Part shown: positions 35,157 through 46,417 of the stretch, piece after piece | Position numbering within the stretch: the stretch's first letter is position 1 | Layout of the letters: each line of letters opens with the position of its first letter | Origin: Cryptomeria japonica | Lineage: Eukaryota; Streptophyta; Pinopsida; Cupressales; Cupressaceae | Length of the DNA stretch: 64,000 nt | Reading direction: 5' to 3' | Assembly (NCBI RefSeq): GCF_030272615.1 | Contig: NC_081411.1 | Coordinates: 836,246,136-836,310,135, forward strand | Position numbers and translations under genes: made by a program | Notes under the pieces: model-generated | Databases searched by the model: none | The model's input: the letters and a program-made list of their open reading frames with translations, nothing else | Told to the model about the DNA's origin: nothing

Positions 35157-35406
35157 ATTATGCAGGCTGGCATCAGTCTGGTATGCATCATTAGCTTTAT
35201 CAAAGGGGGAGAGTTATATGTGAAAAATAATGTTTATGGGAGAGATTCAAATCAGTTTCAGATTGGACTGCACTCCTCAAGGGGAGTTGCTAGGATTTTT
35301 CAGTTTTTCATTGTTATATCTTCTATGAGAAATATTTGGCACTTCTTGGCACTTAGATGTTTTCTTTTTCACATCTACTGTTTCTATCAATGCCAAAGGG
35401 GGAGAT
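35157..35406 (+). promoter_or_regulatory. Copia A 3' noncoding region with two polypurine tracts
   Basis: AAAGGGGGAGA occurs at about 35199-35210 and again at about 35395-35405, the latter immediately before the 3' LTR. The second is the functional site for plus-strand priming. Duplicate tracts are reported for the Sirevirus lineage. ATCAATGCCAAAGG just before it pairs with TTTTGTCATTGATG inside the LTR. Confidence 0.78.
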
Positions 35407-36488
35407 TGTTGGCAATATGGAGGAATTGACTATGTGTTGCATTGATGTTTTGTCATTGATGTCAACACCAGCTGTTATGGTTGGTTATCGGTAGACATGT
35501 TTTAGTTACCCGTAGAAGATCTTGTGTTACTGGTAAGGGTTTAAGGTTTTACTGACAAAGGTTTTACTAAGAATCCTTGACAGAACACATACGTGGTGTT
35601 GGTGCAGCTTCTAGATGGAATTCAGGATGTTGAAGGTGATCCTTGATTGTGCCTCGACTAATTGGAGACATCGTTTTGGCATAGTGGGCCCAAAATAGGT
35701 CCAGTACCTATCTAGGTTATGGATCGATATCATGTTAATGTGTTCTCTACACATTACCAGAATGATTCATGGATTGGTTAATGTTGTTTAAGCCGACATG
35801 ACATATCATTGTAATGTGGGTGTATGTAATGATCTTAATGTAATATCTTTTAGGTGGCCAACCTAATTGGTTTAGGCCTTAGGGTTTGTATAAAATGATG
35901 TAAGATATCATTGTAGATCAGGTATCATGGTCGTGGGATGTAATATCATATGCGAAGGAGATTTGGTTGATCATAGGTGATCGAATTGGGTTTTTGTAAG
36001 AGGTCAAAGGCCTTCAATATTGAACTTAACTGGGACTGTAATCAGGCATGGTAGATGCTATCACTGGCAATTCATTCTTCTGCATTATTGTCCAATTATC
36101 TTGAGGTGGTTATAACCTCTTTGTATTCAGTCAGACTCCTTTATAATGAGCATTACACTCTAGGCAGTGTGCCTTCCTACATGTGCAAGCCCCTTATTGT
36201 ATCACATAATTCTGCAGAAGTATCATCTGATTGTGGGTAGGCTTCCAACCATGGTTTTTTTCCTTTACTAGGTTTTCCATGTACAGATCATGGTTTTATG
36301 TGGTACGGTTGCATTGTGTTAATTCTCTATTTCATTCTTAAGTTTTATTGCTTACGGGTATTTGTTTTTGCTATTCTAGTATTTAGTGTTAATGTGGTCC
36401 AGTTAAAGGTTTTAAGTGGTTTGATTAATATTATATGTTGACAACTGATTCAACCCCCCCTCTCAGTTGTCCACCAATTATCCTAACA
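35407..36488 (+). repeat. 3' LTR of Copia A
   Basis: It begins TGTTGGCAATATGGAGG and ends TTATCCTAACA, 1082 bp. It carries many substitutions and small gaps relative to 2345-3438. Confidence 0.92.
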
Positions 36489-36493
36489 TGTAT
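36489..36493. repeat. Target-site duplication of Copia A, right copy
   Basis: The bases TGTAT directly after the LTR end ATCCTAACA. They match 2340-2344, and the G reading frame continues beyond them. Confidence 0.93.
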
Positions 36494-36979
36494 TTTTCCT
36501 CCCATCATGTGTTGCCTATCTATCAAACTACCAAGGTCTTCCTAATAAAAGATGACAAATATCCATAGGCATAATATCACACAAAACATCATCATGACGA
36601 TTCCCAATTTTTCAATTTTACCAAACACTGTTCACTTACTAACAAATTATGTTCATCCTAAATCCATAATATCTGATAAGGCTTAGGGTGTTTCAATCTC
36701 TCCAATTTCAACTTATTCACCATCTCTTCTAAAATAAGATTATCTGAACTACCACTATCAATAACAACTTTATAACACTTACCGGATACCTTACATCTAC
36801 TCTTGAACAGGTTCTTTCTCTACAAGGGTTCTTCATCTCCTTTGATATGACACAAAGCTCTCCTCATCATCAATAGTTCTCCATCTTTCAGTTTATTGTT
36901 TGATTTGGTGGGGTTTTCTTCTACCATTGCTTCTCTTCTAGTAGCCTCTGTCTTCTTGCATTTAAATGCACGATGTCCT
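36489..36979 (-). pseudogene. Gypsy element G: protease and nucleocapsid end, right part
   Basis: This minus-strand segment continues element G across the 34-kb Copia A insertion. It encodes the retroviral-type aspartic protease with the active-site stretch VVIDSGSSDN (about 36740-36790) and the downstream LLLGRPW motif (about 36520-36545). At its upstream end it has the second half of a CCHC zinc knuckle (QGHRAFKC, about 36955-36979), which is cut by insertion of element B-I at 36980. If Copia A and one TGTAT copy are ignored, the reading frame runs without a break from here into the linker at 2344-2115. In-frame stops are present (for example two near LLLGRPW). The rest of gag and the 5' LTR of G lie beyond the right edge. 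Confidence 0.88.
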
Positions 36980-37783
36980 TGTTGGCAAATGCACACTCCA
37001 ATGAGACATTGTAGGTGATTGAAGTTTTTGTCATTGATGGCAACCTTACAATCCTATGTCACCGATAAGGCAATCCACCAGCACTAGCAAAGTTAGATTC
37101 TACACCGGCACACAGACCACCAACACCGACAGTGAAAGGAAGCATACCGACACAAAAGCCGATAGGAATTTTATTGTTAATATATTTTGTTTATTATTGA
37201 AAAATCATTGTAAGCCAACTTGGCAAGTTGTAAAATGACTCTTATATAAGAGAGATCATTGTAGAATAATTATGTAAGGAAAGAGGAATGTAAATAGGCA
37301 AAATAAGGTAGACCTATTATGTGAAATATAGGTTAAGGGTTTATGTAAGAAGCAGAGCAGAAACCGGTACTAGATTTGGCATTATAGATGCTATTTTGAA
37401 GCAGTACAAGACACCGAATTTATATAATCCATTTTGTATGTCAATGAGACTTCCTATTTTGTATTTGAGTAGTGAGCTCTAGGCACTTGGCCTTCCTACA
37501 TGTGTAGGCCCCTCTTGTACCAGTAATATTCTCTTATTGGTCAGTAAGTGAATATTGTGGGTCACAAATCCCACCGAGGTGTTTCCCACACTGAGTTTCC
37601 TCATTAAAATATTGTGTTATGGTGTGTTTTTCATGTGGTTGCTTTTGTCTCTGTTTATTGCATTAATTTTTGTTACCAGTACATAGTATTAATATGCTCC
37701 ACATGTTTTAAGTTAAGAAAATCTTATTACCAGTCAGATACTGATTCACCCTCCCCCTCTTAGTATCTGTAGGAATCCTAACA
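36980..37783 (+). repeat. 5' LTR of B-I
   Basis: 804 bp, from TGTTGGCAAATGCACACTCC to GGAATCCTAACA. A TATA box, TATATAAG (37253-37260), is the candidate promoter. Near the end is GATTCACCCTCCCCCTC. Confidence 0.92.
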
Positions 37784-37854
37784 ATTGGTATCAGAGCTTG
37801 GTCCTCTATTTTCAGAAGCCTAACAACTTGAGGAAGATCTTGACACCAATAGAG

Positions 37855-38966
37855 ATGAAAAACTTGATGAAGCAACTTGAAGGAGCTCTCTCAGACTATG
37901 ATGTAGAAAAATTGAAAAATATCAAACTTGAAGATGATCTAAAGGCTACTTAGGATATCATTCAAGTACTTCAAGAGAATCTTACTATTTCAAGAAACAA
38001 GAGAAGATAACTTTATAAAAAGATACAAAATGAGAATGATGAAAAATAAACTCTTAATGATATGATAAACAAGTTGAAACAAGAGAACATGACAACAAAG
38101 AATGAGATGTAGGATATGACTATGAGATTCTGTAAAGAAATTGAAGATAGAAAGAAGAATGAAGAAGATTTGACTAGAAGACTAAGTGATGCTGCAAATG
38201 AAAACATAAGACTCAGTTATGAAAATGATTTGTTGAAAACAGATCTGATGCACACTCAGAATGACTCAAATGAACTGATGAGGCAGAAAGAAGTCTTAGA
38301 AAGAGAACTAGATACTGCAAATCAGCATAAAGAGAAATTCAAGAAAAGCTCAAAAGAACTTGGTAACTTGCTGAAGAATAAAAAACCTGAAAGTGACACT
38401 TGTGGAATTGGCTTTGAAGTTGGTGAAAGATCCGGTAGTACAAACACACAGGATCATAACAAACCGGTAAGACACCTACTACTTATAAATTTAATGGAAA
38501 ATGCTTTAACTATAACAAGTATGGTCATAGAGCAAAACAATGTAGATCCAGAAATTATCAGAATACTAATGCACCCACTGGTCAAAGTTCAAAATGCAAC
38601 AAAGTTGGTCATAATTATGAGAATTGCAGAATGAATGTGAGATTTTATGTTTGTGGAAGATTTGGACACTTATCTAATCAATGTAGAACACAAACTGGCA
38701 TAGGTTATGGGAAGGATATTCAAAAAAATAATGTGACTTGTTATGCTTGTAACAAGATTGGATATATTGCAAAATTCTATAGAAGTAAGGCACCACCGGT
38801 AGACAACAAAGGTTCTAGTTTGAAAGGAAAAGAAAAGGTTGAAGAAGTTAAGCAAGAATTCTCAAAACAAAGGATTAGAAAGTCAGACCTAAATGTTGTT
38901 GGGAATACTCCTCCACCAGTAGAACCAAGCAACACTCCACCGACAGGAGTCTCTTCATCTAATTGA
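37855..38966 (+). pseudogene. B-I ORF1, broken
   Basis: The same coiled-coil and knuckle protein as in B-III, starting at the ATG at 37855. Stops replace codons near 37950, 38010, 38048 and 38111, and a frame change near 38470 disrupts the first knuckle. The third and fourth knuckles survive as FYVCGRFGHLSNQC (first C lost) and CYACNKIGYIAKFY (last C and the H lost). The C-terminus is rich in proline and serine (TPPPVEPSNTPPTG) and ends at the TGA near 38964. Confidence 0.85.
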
Positions 38967-39013
38967 AGAAAATTCTTTTGAGGGTTTGGCAATCAATGTG
39001 AAATATGCTATTA

Positions 39014-39809
39014 TGTTGGCATATGGACACTCCAATGAGACATTGCATGTGATTGAAGGTTTTGTCATTGATGGCAACCTTACAATCCTATGGCACCGGC
39101 AAACCATTGCATAGGCAAGATAGTGCACCAGCATAAACAAGATCACTCTACACCGGCACCGGCACTAGCACAGAAGAAAAGATGTATATTGGCATAGAAG
39201 CTGACATGATTTTTGTTATTTAATATTTTTTTTATTATTGTAAGCTGACTTGGCAAATTATAAAATGACTCTTGTATATAAAGGAGATCATTGTAGACAT
39301 TTAAAGAGGTAAGGAAGCGAGCATAAAGAAAATTATTAGGTAGACCTAATATGTGAATTATAGGTCAAGGGTATATGTAAAGAATAGAGCAAGAACCGGT
39401 ACTGAATCTGGCATTGGAGATGCTATTGTAAAGTAGTACATATCATTGGATTAGTATAATCCTTATTGTAAGTCAGTGTGACTTCTCATTGAGCAGTGAG
39501 CTCTAGGCAGTTGGCCTTCCTACATGTGCAGGCCCCTATTGTAAGTAATATTCTCTTATTGGCTAGTGAGTGAATATTGTGGGTCACAAATCCCACCGAG
39601 GTTTTTCCCACACTGGGTTTCCTCGTTAAACATCTTGTGTTATGGTGTTCTTTTCATGTGGATGTTTCTGATTCTATTTATTGCATTAATTCTTCCATGT
39701 CGGTATACTGTTATTTTATGTTCTGCATGTTTTAACTTAAGAAATACTTATCACCAGTTAGATACTGATTCACCCCCCGCCCTTCTCAGTATCAGTGGGA
39801 ATCCTAACA
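39014..39809 (+). repeat. 5' LTR of B-II
   Basis: 796 bp, from TGTTGGCATATGGACACTCC to GGAATCCTAACA. TATATAAAGG (about 39275) is a TATA box. The primer site ATTGTTATCAGAGC follows, with one change from the usual sequence. Confidence 0.92.
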
Positions 39810-39880
39810 ATTGTTATCAGAGCTTGGTCCTCTATTTTTAGAAGCCCAACAGCTTGAGGAAGATCTTGACACTGGTAAAG

Positions 39881-41037
39881 ATGGAAAATCTGATGAAGCA
39901 ACTTGAAGGAACTCTTACAGACTATGATGCAGAGAAGTTGAAAAATATTAAATTAGAAGATGATTTAAGAGTAGCTCAAGATATCATTCAGGCACTTCAA
40001 GAAAATCTTACTGTTGCAAGAAATAAGAGAAGAGAACTTTGTGAAAAATTGCAAAATGAGAATGATGAAAAGGAATCACTTAATGACATGATAAGCAAGC
40101 TGAAACAAGAGATCATGACAACAAAAAATGAAATGCAGGATATGACTATGAGAATTTGCAAAGAGATTGAGGATAGGAAGAAGAATGAAGAAGAATTGAC
40201 CAGAAGACTAAGTGATGCAACAAATGAGAACACAAGACTTAGCTTGAAAATGACATGTTGAAAATAGATCTGATGCATACTCAGAATGACTCAAATGAAT
40301 TGATGAGACAAAAAGAAATCTTGGAAAGGGAATTGGAAACTGCAAATCAACATAAAGACAAATTCAAGAAAATCTCAAAAGAACTTGGTACCTTATTGAA
40401 GAATCAAAAACCTAAAGGTGACACTTCTAGAGTTGGCTTTGAAGTTGGTGAAAGCTCTGGTACTGCAAATACTTAGGATCATATCAAACCGGTAAGACCA
40501 CCTAATGCTTATAAATTCAATGGAAAATGCTTTAACTGTAATAATTATGGTCATAGGGCAAATGAATGTAGATCTCAGAATTATCAGAATATCAATACAC
40601 CCACCGGTCAATGTTCAAAATGCAACAAAGTTGGTCACAACTCTGAAAACTACAAAATGATTGTGAGATGTTATGTTTGTGGAAGATTTGGACATTTATC
40701 AAATCAATGTAGAACACAAACCAACATAGGTTATGGGAAAGCTATTCAGAAAAATAATGTAACTTGTTATGCATGTAACAAGATTGGGCAAATTGCTAAA
40801 TTTTGTAGAAGTAAAGGTACACCGGTAGACAACAAAAGTGCTAGCTTGAAAGGTAAAGAAAAGGTTGAAGAGGTTAAGAAAGAATTCTCAAAGCAATGGA
40901 TTAGAAAAGTTGATCTAAATAGTGGGAATACTCCTCCACTGGTAGAACCAACAAATGCTTCACCAGCAGGACAAAGTGATGCTTCACTGGTAGGACAGAG
41001 CAGTGCTCCACCGGCAGGAAGTTCTTCATTCAATTGA
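39881..41037 (+). pseudogene. B-II ORF1 with one frameshift and one stop
   Basis: It starts at the ATG at 39881 (MENLMKQLEG). The coiled-coil half is intact to about 40248, where loss of a base within the codons for RLSYENDLL shifts the frame. The second part (40255 on) restores the protein up to a TAG near 40474 that replaces a glutamine codon, then continues. Its knuckles are the best of the three copies. CFNCNNYGHRANEC is present (about 40536-40580), as are SKCNKVGHNSENY, CYVCGRFGHLSNQC and CYACNKIGQIAKFC (H replaced by Q). The C-terminal tail has repeated short units rich in P, A, S and G that end in SSSFN. Confidence 0.86.
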
Positions 41038-41129
41038 AGAAAATTTCCTTGAGGGTTTGACAATATAATAATACATGTGCTATTATTCCCTCGGTTAGAG
41101 ATAAGAAGTTGAAAATTACTTATTACTGA
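41038..41129 (+). other. ORF1-ORF2 spacer of B-II, shortened by deletion
   Basis: It begins AAATTTCCTTGAGGGTTTGAC, like the other B copies. Sequence corresponding to about 62690-63160 of B-I is then missing, so the spacer joins directly to ORF2 codon 87 or so. The ORF2 start codon and the promoter-like part are lost in this copy. Confidence 0.7.
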
Positions 41130-44124
41130 CAATGTTAAAGCTGAACACAAGGTTATTGAAACCCTAGGATTCACAAAAATCCCTAGCATTCCTGAATTTC
41201 CTATGGATGTGATTAGGATAGTGTTAAGAAAAGTTCATGGAGAATTTTTCTAGTTAGATGCAATTCATAAGATCACCAAGGAAGTGGTAAAAGCTATCAC
41301 AGGGTTACTGACCACCGGTAAAAGACCAGACAAAAACAAGAAGGTTTCCAATGACCTAGTAACAGACCTAACAGTTGCAACATTCAATAAGAGATCTCTA
41401 AGGGTTAACAATGTAAAAGATATCAATGTGAGATTCATAAGTATGATATTAGGTTACAAAGCCACTCATGCTAATAGACTTAACTCAGTTTCAAGTTTAT
41501 GCATTAAGAGTGCTTATGATATGGTAACAAACAATGCAAAAATTGAAATCTGTGAATGGTTAAAAGATGATCTGATAGACAACCTTGGAAAGATAAAGAA
41601 GGATAAGAAAGGAACTTTCAGATTTGGAAATCTGTTAGTATGCCTAATGCTTCATATAACAAAATAGGTTCCTGGTATAGGATATAAAGAATTAGGATAT
41701 GACATACCAGTAGGAAAACAATTGATAGAATTGTTTAATACCATGGGTGAGAACAAGGAAAACAACATTCATGACTTTTTTCAAGCATTGAAGACAAAAA
41801 TGAAGAAAAGGATAAGGTTATCTCAGAAAATTGTAGACAAATACAAAGATGATATATGCTTTGTTATTAAGAAAGATGAAATATGGATGGAACCAGTCAT
41901 CCCAAGGACAATCTAGGTAACCAAAATGGGCTATGAGACAGATGACCACATAGTTGAAACTTATGCTAAAGCACTTCTGGAAGCCCCCAAAGAACCTAAG
42001 GAAGAAGTATTTGGTAGTGCTGAGACCATAGAAAGCCAAATAGAGTCTAAGAAAAGAGTAAAGAAGGTAGAGGCATTTGTGAAGAAAGGATCCAGACAAG
42101 CAAAGGCCATTAAGGAAGATGTATTAAAGAAAACTAGCATAACAGAAGATGAGTTGGCAGCCCCACAACTTGAAGCTCATCTATCACCGGTAGGTACTTT
42201 TTCGGAAGGTGACATGCCAACAAATTTTAAAAGAGTTGTTAGGAAAAGAGATCCCTCACTGGCAACCACTCCTTCACCTAGAAGGACAAGGCAGAAGCAA
42301 CAAGAAGTAAGATCTCCAGTTAGAAAGGTCACACCTAAGAAGAAGCTAACCCCTAAGAAAAAGAAAAAGAAAAAGAAAAAGAAAAAGACAAAAACTAACT
42401 TGGCACCTCTAGACATATTGCTAAATGAGATCATAGAGGAAGGAAAACTGAAAAACATAGAGAAAATTTATGACACTCTATCTATTGATGAGAAAGGGCA
42501 AGTTGAGGAAATTGTAATATTGCATATGGACATGTACAAAAAGTTTTTGATGGAAGTAGTCAATGAAATTCCTAATGATTTGTACAAAAGACTTGAGGCC
42601 AAAAGGCAAGCAGTGATTGAATTAGACAAGAAAATAAAAATAGAAAAACTACTTGCTGTATATCTGGTAAACTCTCCAAAGGAAATTGATGAGTTGATTG
42701 CTCAGGCAAACCGGACAGTATTCTCTACTGCACACTGGCATATTTCACTGATGGCAAGAACAGTTACTGAAGTAATAGAGGAAACAAAAGATGGTTGGGA
42801 CATATTCTTGGTTGAAAAGGAAAAACAAGAAGAATACAGGAACCCTAAGCCTATTAAAGTATATCAGAAGGATAGGGACAAAGGGAAAGGAAAAGTTGGT
42901 GGACCTCCAAGCATAAAGGTTAAAGACAACCTACCCCCACCTGTGAAAATTACAACCACTGAAGACCAATCAGCAACAGAAAGTATGGATGTAGAGGATA
43001 GCAATCCAAATCCTGAAGTCCTATACACTGTAAATGTTGATACCCAAAAGATCAACATAATAGTTGATAAAGATACAACTGACAAGTCAAATATGGCTAA
43101 AGAGCCTCCGGTAACAGGAGATACAGAGAAACCGACAGAGGATACAGGGAAAAAGATAGAATCTGAGACACAAATAGAGAAACCAACAGAGCTAAAGGCT
43201 CTGAAATAGGTTCACAAGGAAACAGTGCCACTGATAAGCAATGAAGCAGGGAAACTAGTGCTAAAAGAAACACAAACACAAACTGACCTGCCAGAGGTCA
43301 ATACAAGCATGGTTATTTCCACTAGCACTCAGACTCTTGGATCATCATCAACATTCAAGTCAACTAATGTGACTGAGGTATTATTAGATTCTATAAAGAA
43401 AATAACTGATTGCAGTTCACAGGCTTATAAAGCAATAGATGATTCAATACCATTTTTGAAGTTAACTGCTCCTAAATGTAATATAGATAATAAAGACTCT
43501 TTAGGACAATTGGACACATTATGTAAATATATTTTTGGAAATATTGAGAAATTAAAGGAAGAATCAGTAAAGGACAAAGTAGAAAAAGAGAAACAAAAAT
43601 TCTTTGATGAAGAAATAAATAAGTGTAACAGAGACTTTGACACACTTCTACTAGAACTATGTAGTTTGTTGAAAGAGTATAAAAATCTGTATAAAGATAC
43701 ATGTAAAACAAACTTCTTGACTATAGATATTGACAAGAAAATAAGCAAAACATAGGATGAGATAAATAAGCTTGCAGACAATTTTGTCAACTCACCGGAT
43801 TCATTATCCATTTTTGAAGAAAAGTTAGCAAATTTTGAGGAAGAATTGCTCAAATAGGAAAGAGAGAAAGAAAGAATAATAAACAAGGCAAAACACTTGA
43901 GATCTAAACTGAGTCCAAGATTGGATTATTCAGCATCTCCATGGAAGGAAATCTCAGAGGCATTAGCACAAGGAAGTAAAACACTGGCAGAGCATTTGCA
44001 ATGTCTCATCGGTACTGTGAAGAGGACTGAAACAACAATAAAAGATAGTAAAAAGTTTATGGATAGTATAAACTTAATTTTGGGTGATCCTTTTTAGATA
44101 ATAACTACCCAACTACAGGGTTGA
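41130..44124 (+). pseudogene. B-II ORF2, N-terminally deleted
   Basis: It runs from the NVKAEHKVIETLGF stretch to the TGA at 44122-44124, roughly 1000 codons. In order: the VIRIVLRKVHGEFF block, FRFGNLLVCLMLHITK followed by the TAG shared with B-I and B-III, IRLSQKIVDKYKDDICFVIK, MGYETDDHIVETYAKAL, a basic stretch (42340-42400) expanded to a run of lysine codons, long charged helices, a threonine and proline-rich middle (about 42900-43200), and the C-terminal SASPWKEISEALAQGSKTL. Extra TAG codons at about 41916, 43207, 43753, 43855 and 44096 replace tryptophan or glutamine codons of the other copies. No known domain is recognised. Confidence 0.8.
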
Positions 44125-44342
44125 TGATATGGATAGATGTAACTACAAACTCTACTAACATCTTGACAACCTTTGTCATTAATGCCAAAGGGGGAGTAGT
44201 AGGATGAGAAAGTTCAAAGACAGGGATCATATGCTCAGGGGGAACCCTCATATTTTTTTGGTAAACATTTTTTGGACTACACATTTTTGGACACTTTTTG
44301 AAATTTCTCATGAGTGTTGCCATCAATGCCAAAGGGGGAGAT
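44125..44342 (+). promoter_or_regulatory. B-II 3' noncoding region with multiple polypurine tracts
   Basis: CCAAAGGGGGAGTAG lies near 44187, CAGGGGGAACC near 44232, and the terminal tract AAAGGGGGAGAT at 44331-44342, directly before the 3' LTR. GTTGCCATCAATGCC just upstream of the last tract is complementary to GTCATTGATGGCAAC in the LTR (about 44392-44406). Confidence 0.78.
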
Positions 44343-44802
44343 TGTTGGCATATGGACACTCCAATGAGGCATTGTATGTGATTGAAGGTTTTGTCATTGA
44401 TGGCAACCTTGCAATCCTATGGCACCGGCAAGATATCATACTAACAAAGCATTACACAGGCAAGATAGTGCACTGGCATCAATAAGATCACTCTACACCA
44501 GCACCGGCACCGACATAGAAGAAAAGATGTATACCAACATAGAAGTCGATAGGATTTTTGTTATGTAATATTTTGTTTATTATTGTAAGCTGACTTGGCA
44601 AATTGTAAAATGACTCTTGTATATAAAGGAGATCATTGTAGATATTTAGAGAGGTAAGGAAGCGAGCATAAAGAAAATTATTAGGTAGACCTAATATGCA
44701 AATTATAGGTCAAGGGTATATGTAAAGAATAGAGTAAGAACCGGTACTAAATATGGCATTGGAGATGCTATTGTAAAGTAGTACAAGTCATTGGATTAGT
44801 AT
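44343..44802 (+). repeat. 3' LTR of B-II, left part
   Basis: It begins TGTTGGCATATGGACACTCC and is cut at AGTAT (44798-44802) by element T. The remainder is 62296-62643. Confidence 0.93.
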
Positions 44803-46417
44803 TGTAGCTAGGAAATCGAGAAATCATCAAAGCAAATCAATATTAGTCATAGTTCAATCACGAAAGCTCAAATGCAATGATCAATCCTAAACACACTCAA
44901 TAAAGACATGAAAACAAGACATTCAAGATTGAAAACTAAGCAAACCAAATGCAGACTTGAATGTCTCCTTCATGTGGCTCCATTGTCCTTATTTCTCCTT
45001 CAAATAGCTTTGTTGTGGATCTCACCTACTAGTGCATGAGCATGATATGAAAGCAAGTAGACAAGATGATAGCGCAAGAATACTCAAAGCGTGATTGATT
45101 CGACCAGGTAGTAATTCGAAAAAGTGATTAGCCGGGATTGAAGAAAATTCATCCAATTTATAGCTAAATTGGAGAGATGATCAAATTAGCATGAAGAGAT
45201 TCAAATGGAAATTGCAAATCAAGAATGTCAATTATGACAAATTATGACAAATTTGCACTTTCTATGCAAAATTGATTGATTGATAATTCATGACAAGATT
45301 ATGACAAATTTCTATGTCAAAATTGATTGATTGTCAATTATGACAAATTATGACAAATTGAAATGTCATTCCCATAAAATTAGGAGAGAAATAGGAGGAA
45401 ATTGAATTAGAAATTAGCAAAATTAGAAAATTGGAAAATAGGAATTAGGAAATTAGAAAATGAGGAAATTAGGAATTTAGTGAATTAATTAATAATTTTT
45501 CATTTATTAATTAATTCACAAAGAGGGAATTTAGAAATTGATGAAAATTAGGAAATTAGGAAAAAATTAGGTAAATCAATTAATAATTTGTCCTTTATTA
45601 ATTAATTCACAAAAAGAGGAATAATTAGTTAGCCAATTAAATAAACATTTAATTGTGACACGAAGACCTAGGATAAATAAATAAATTATTTAACCTAGAG
45701 GGAGAAATGACAAACAGGGTTAAATGAATAAAATCATGAAACCCTAAAAGATGAATTAGAAATGCAAGGATGACAATTAGGTCTTGACAAAGGATAATTG
45801 ATATCGATTCGATTTGATCATGATTCTGACTTGATAAAAGACCAATGCTGATAAATGATGTGATTGATAAATGTGCCAATTGATGAGGGACAATGACTAA
45901 ATGATCCAAATTGAGAAAGACGACGATCAATGACAAATCGATCGCAAAATGACAAAATTGACAAGAAGACAAGGATCGATGACAAAATAGATCACAAGAT
46001 GACAAGATTGATGATAGATTGATCAAAGGACAAGGATCGATGACAAATCGATCACAAGATAACAAGATTGAAAATGACCACGATCGATGACAAATCAATT
46101 GCAAGATGACAAGATTGATAAGAGGACAAAACCCCAATTAGGATTGATGATGTCCAAAATGATGACAAATGAATACGCACATAGATGCGACAGGATAAGA
46201 TTGACCAAAATCATGACTGAAGATTGTTGTTGACAAGACCAAATTTGAGAGCAAGATAAATGAAGAATGTAGAAGAAGGACTCGATGCTTGCAAATGATG
46301 AAGACCAAGTGCGAATCATAGGACAAATGTTAATGCAATGCAAAAACCCTAAAATAAGGCAATGTGCAAATGTTAAAGTACGATTCCGCAAGCGTTGACC
46401 ATTTTTAAGTGTCTACA
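44803..46417 (-). repeat. 3' LTR of element T
   Basis: It begins (plus strand) TGTAGCTAGGAAATC and ends AAGTGTCTACA. The part at about 45900-46130 has imperfect repeats of GATCGATGACAAATCGATC and CAAGATGACAAGATTGA with a period near 55-60 bases. Confidence 0.94.

Larger units (their letters stand above)
2345..36488 (+). mobile_element. Ty1/Copia element A, split by a CACTA insertion
   Basis: An LTR retrotransposon on the plus strand, with its 5' LTR at 2345-3438 and 3' LTR at 35407-36488. It is flanked by the 5-bp duplication TGTAT (2340-2344 and 36489-36493). Its own sequence is only 2345-5358 and 33402-36488; the rest is the CACTA transposon and its contents. The domain order gag knuckle, protease, integrase, RT, RNase H is the Copia order. 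Several polypurine-like tracts before the 3' LTR, an FVDD reverse transcriptase and close similarity to element C suggest the Sirevirus lineage (inference). The LTRs differ in length and at many positions, so the insertion is old. All coding parts are broken. Confidence 0.93.

Noticed and set aside
42177-42458. Minus-strand frame with a run of phenylalanines
   Set aside because: It is the antisense of the lysine-rich stretch of B-II ORF2.
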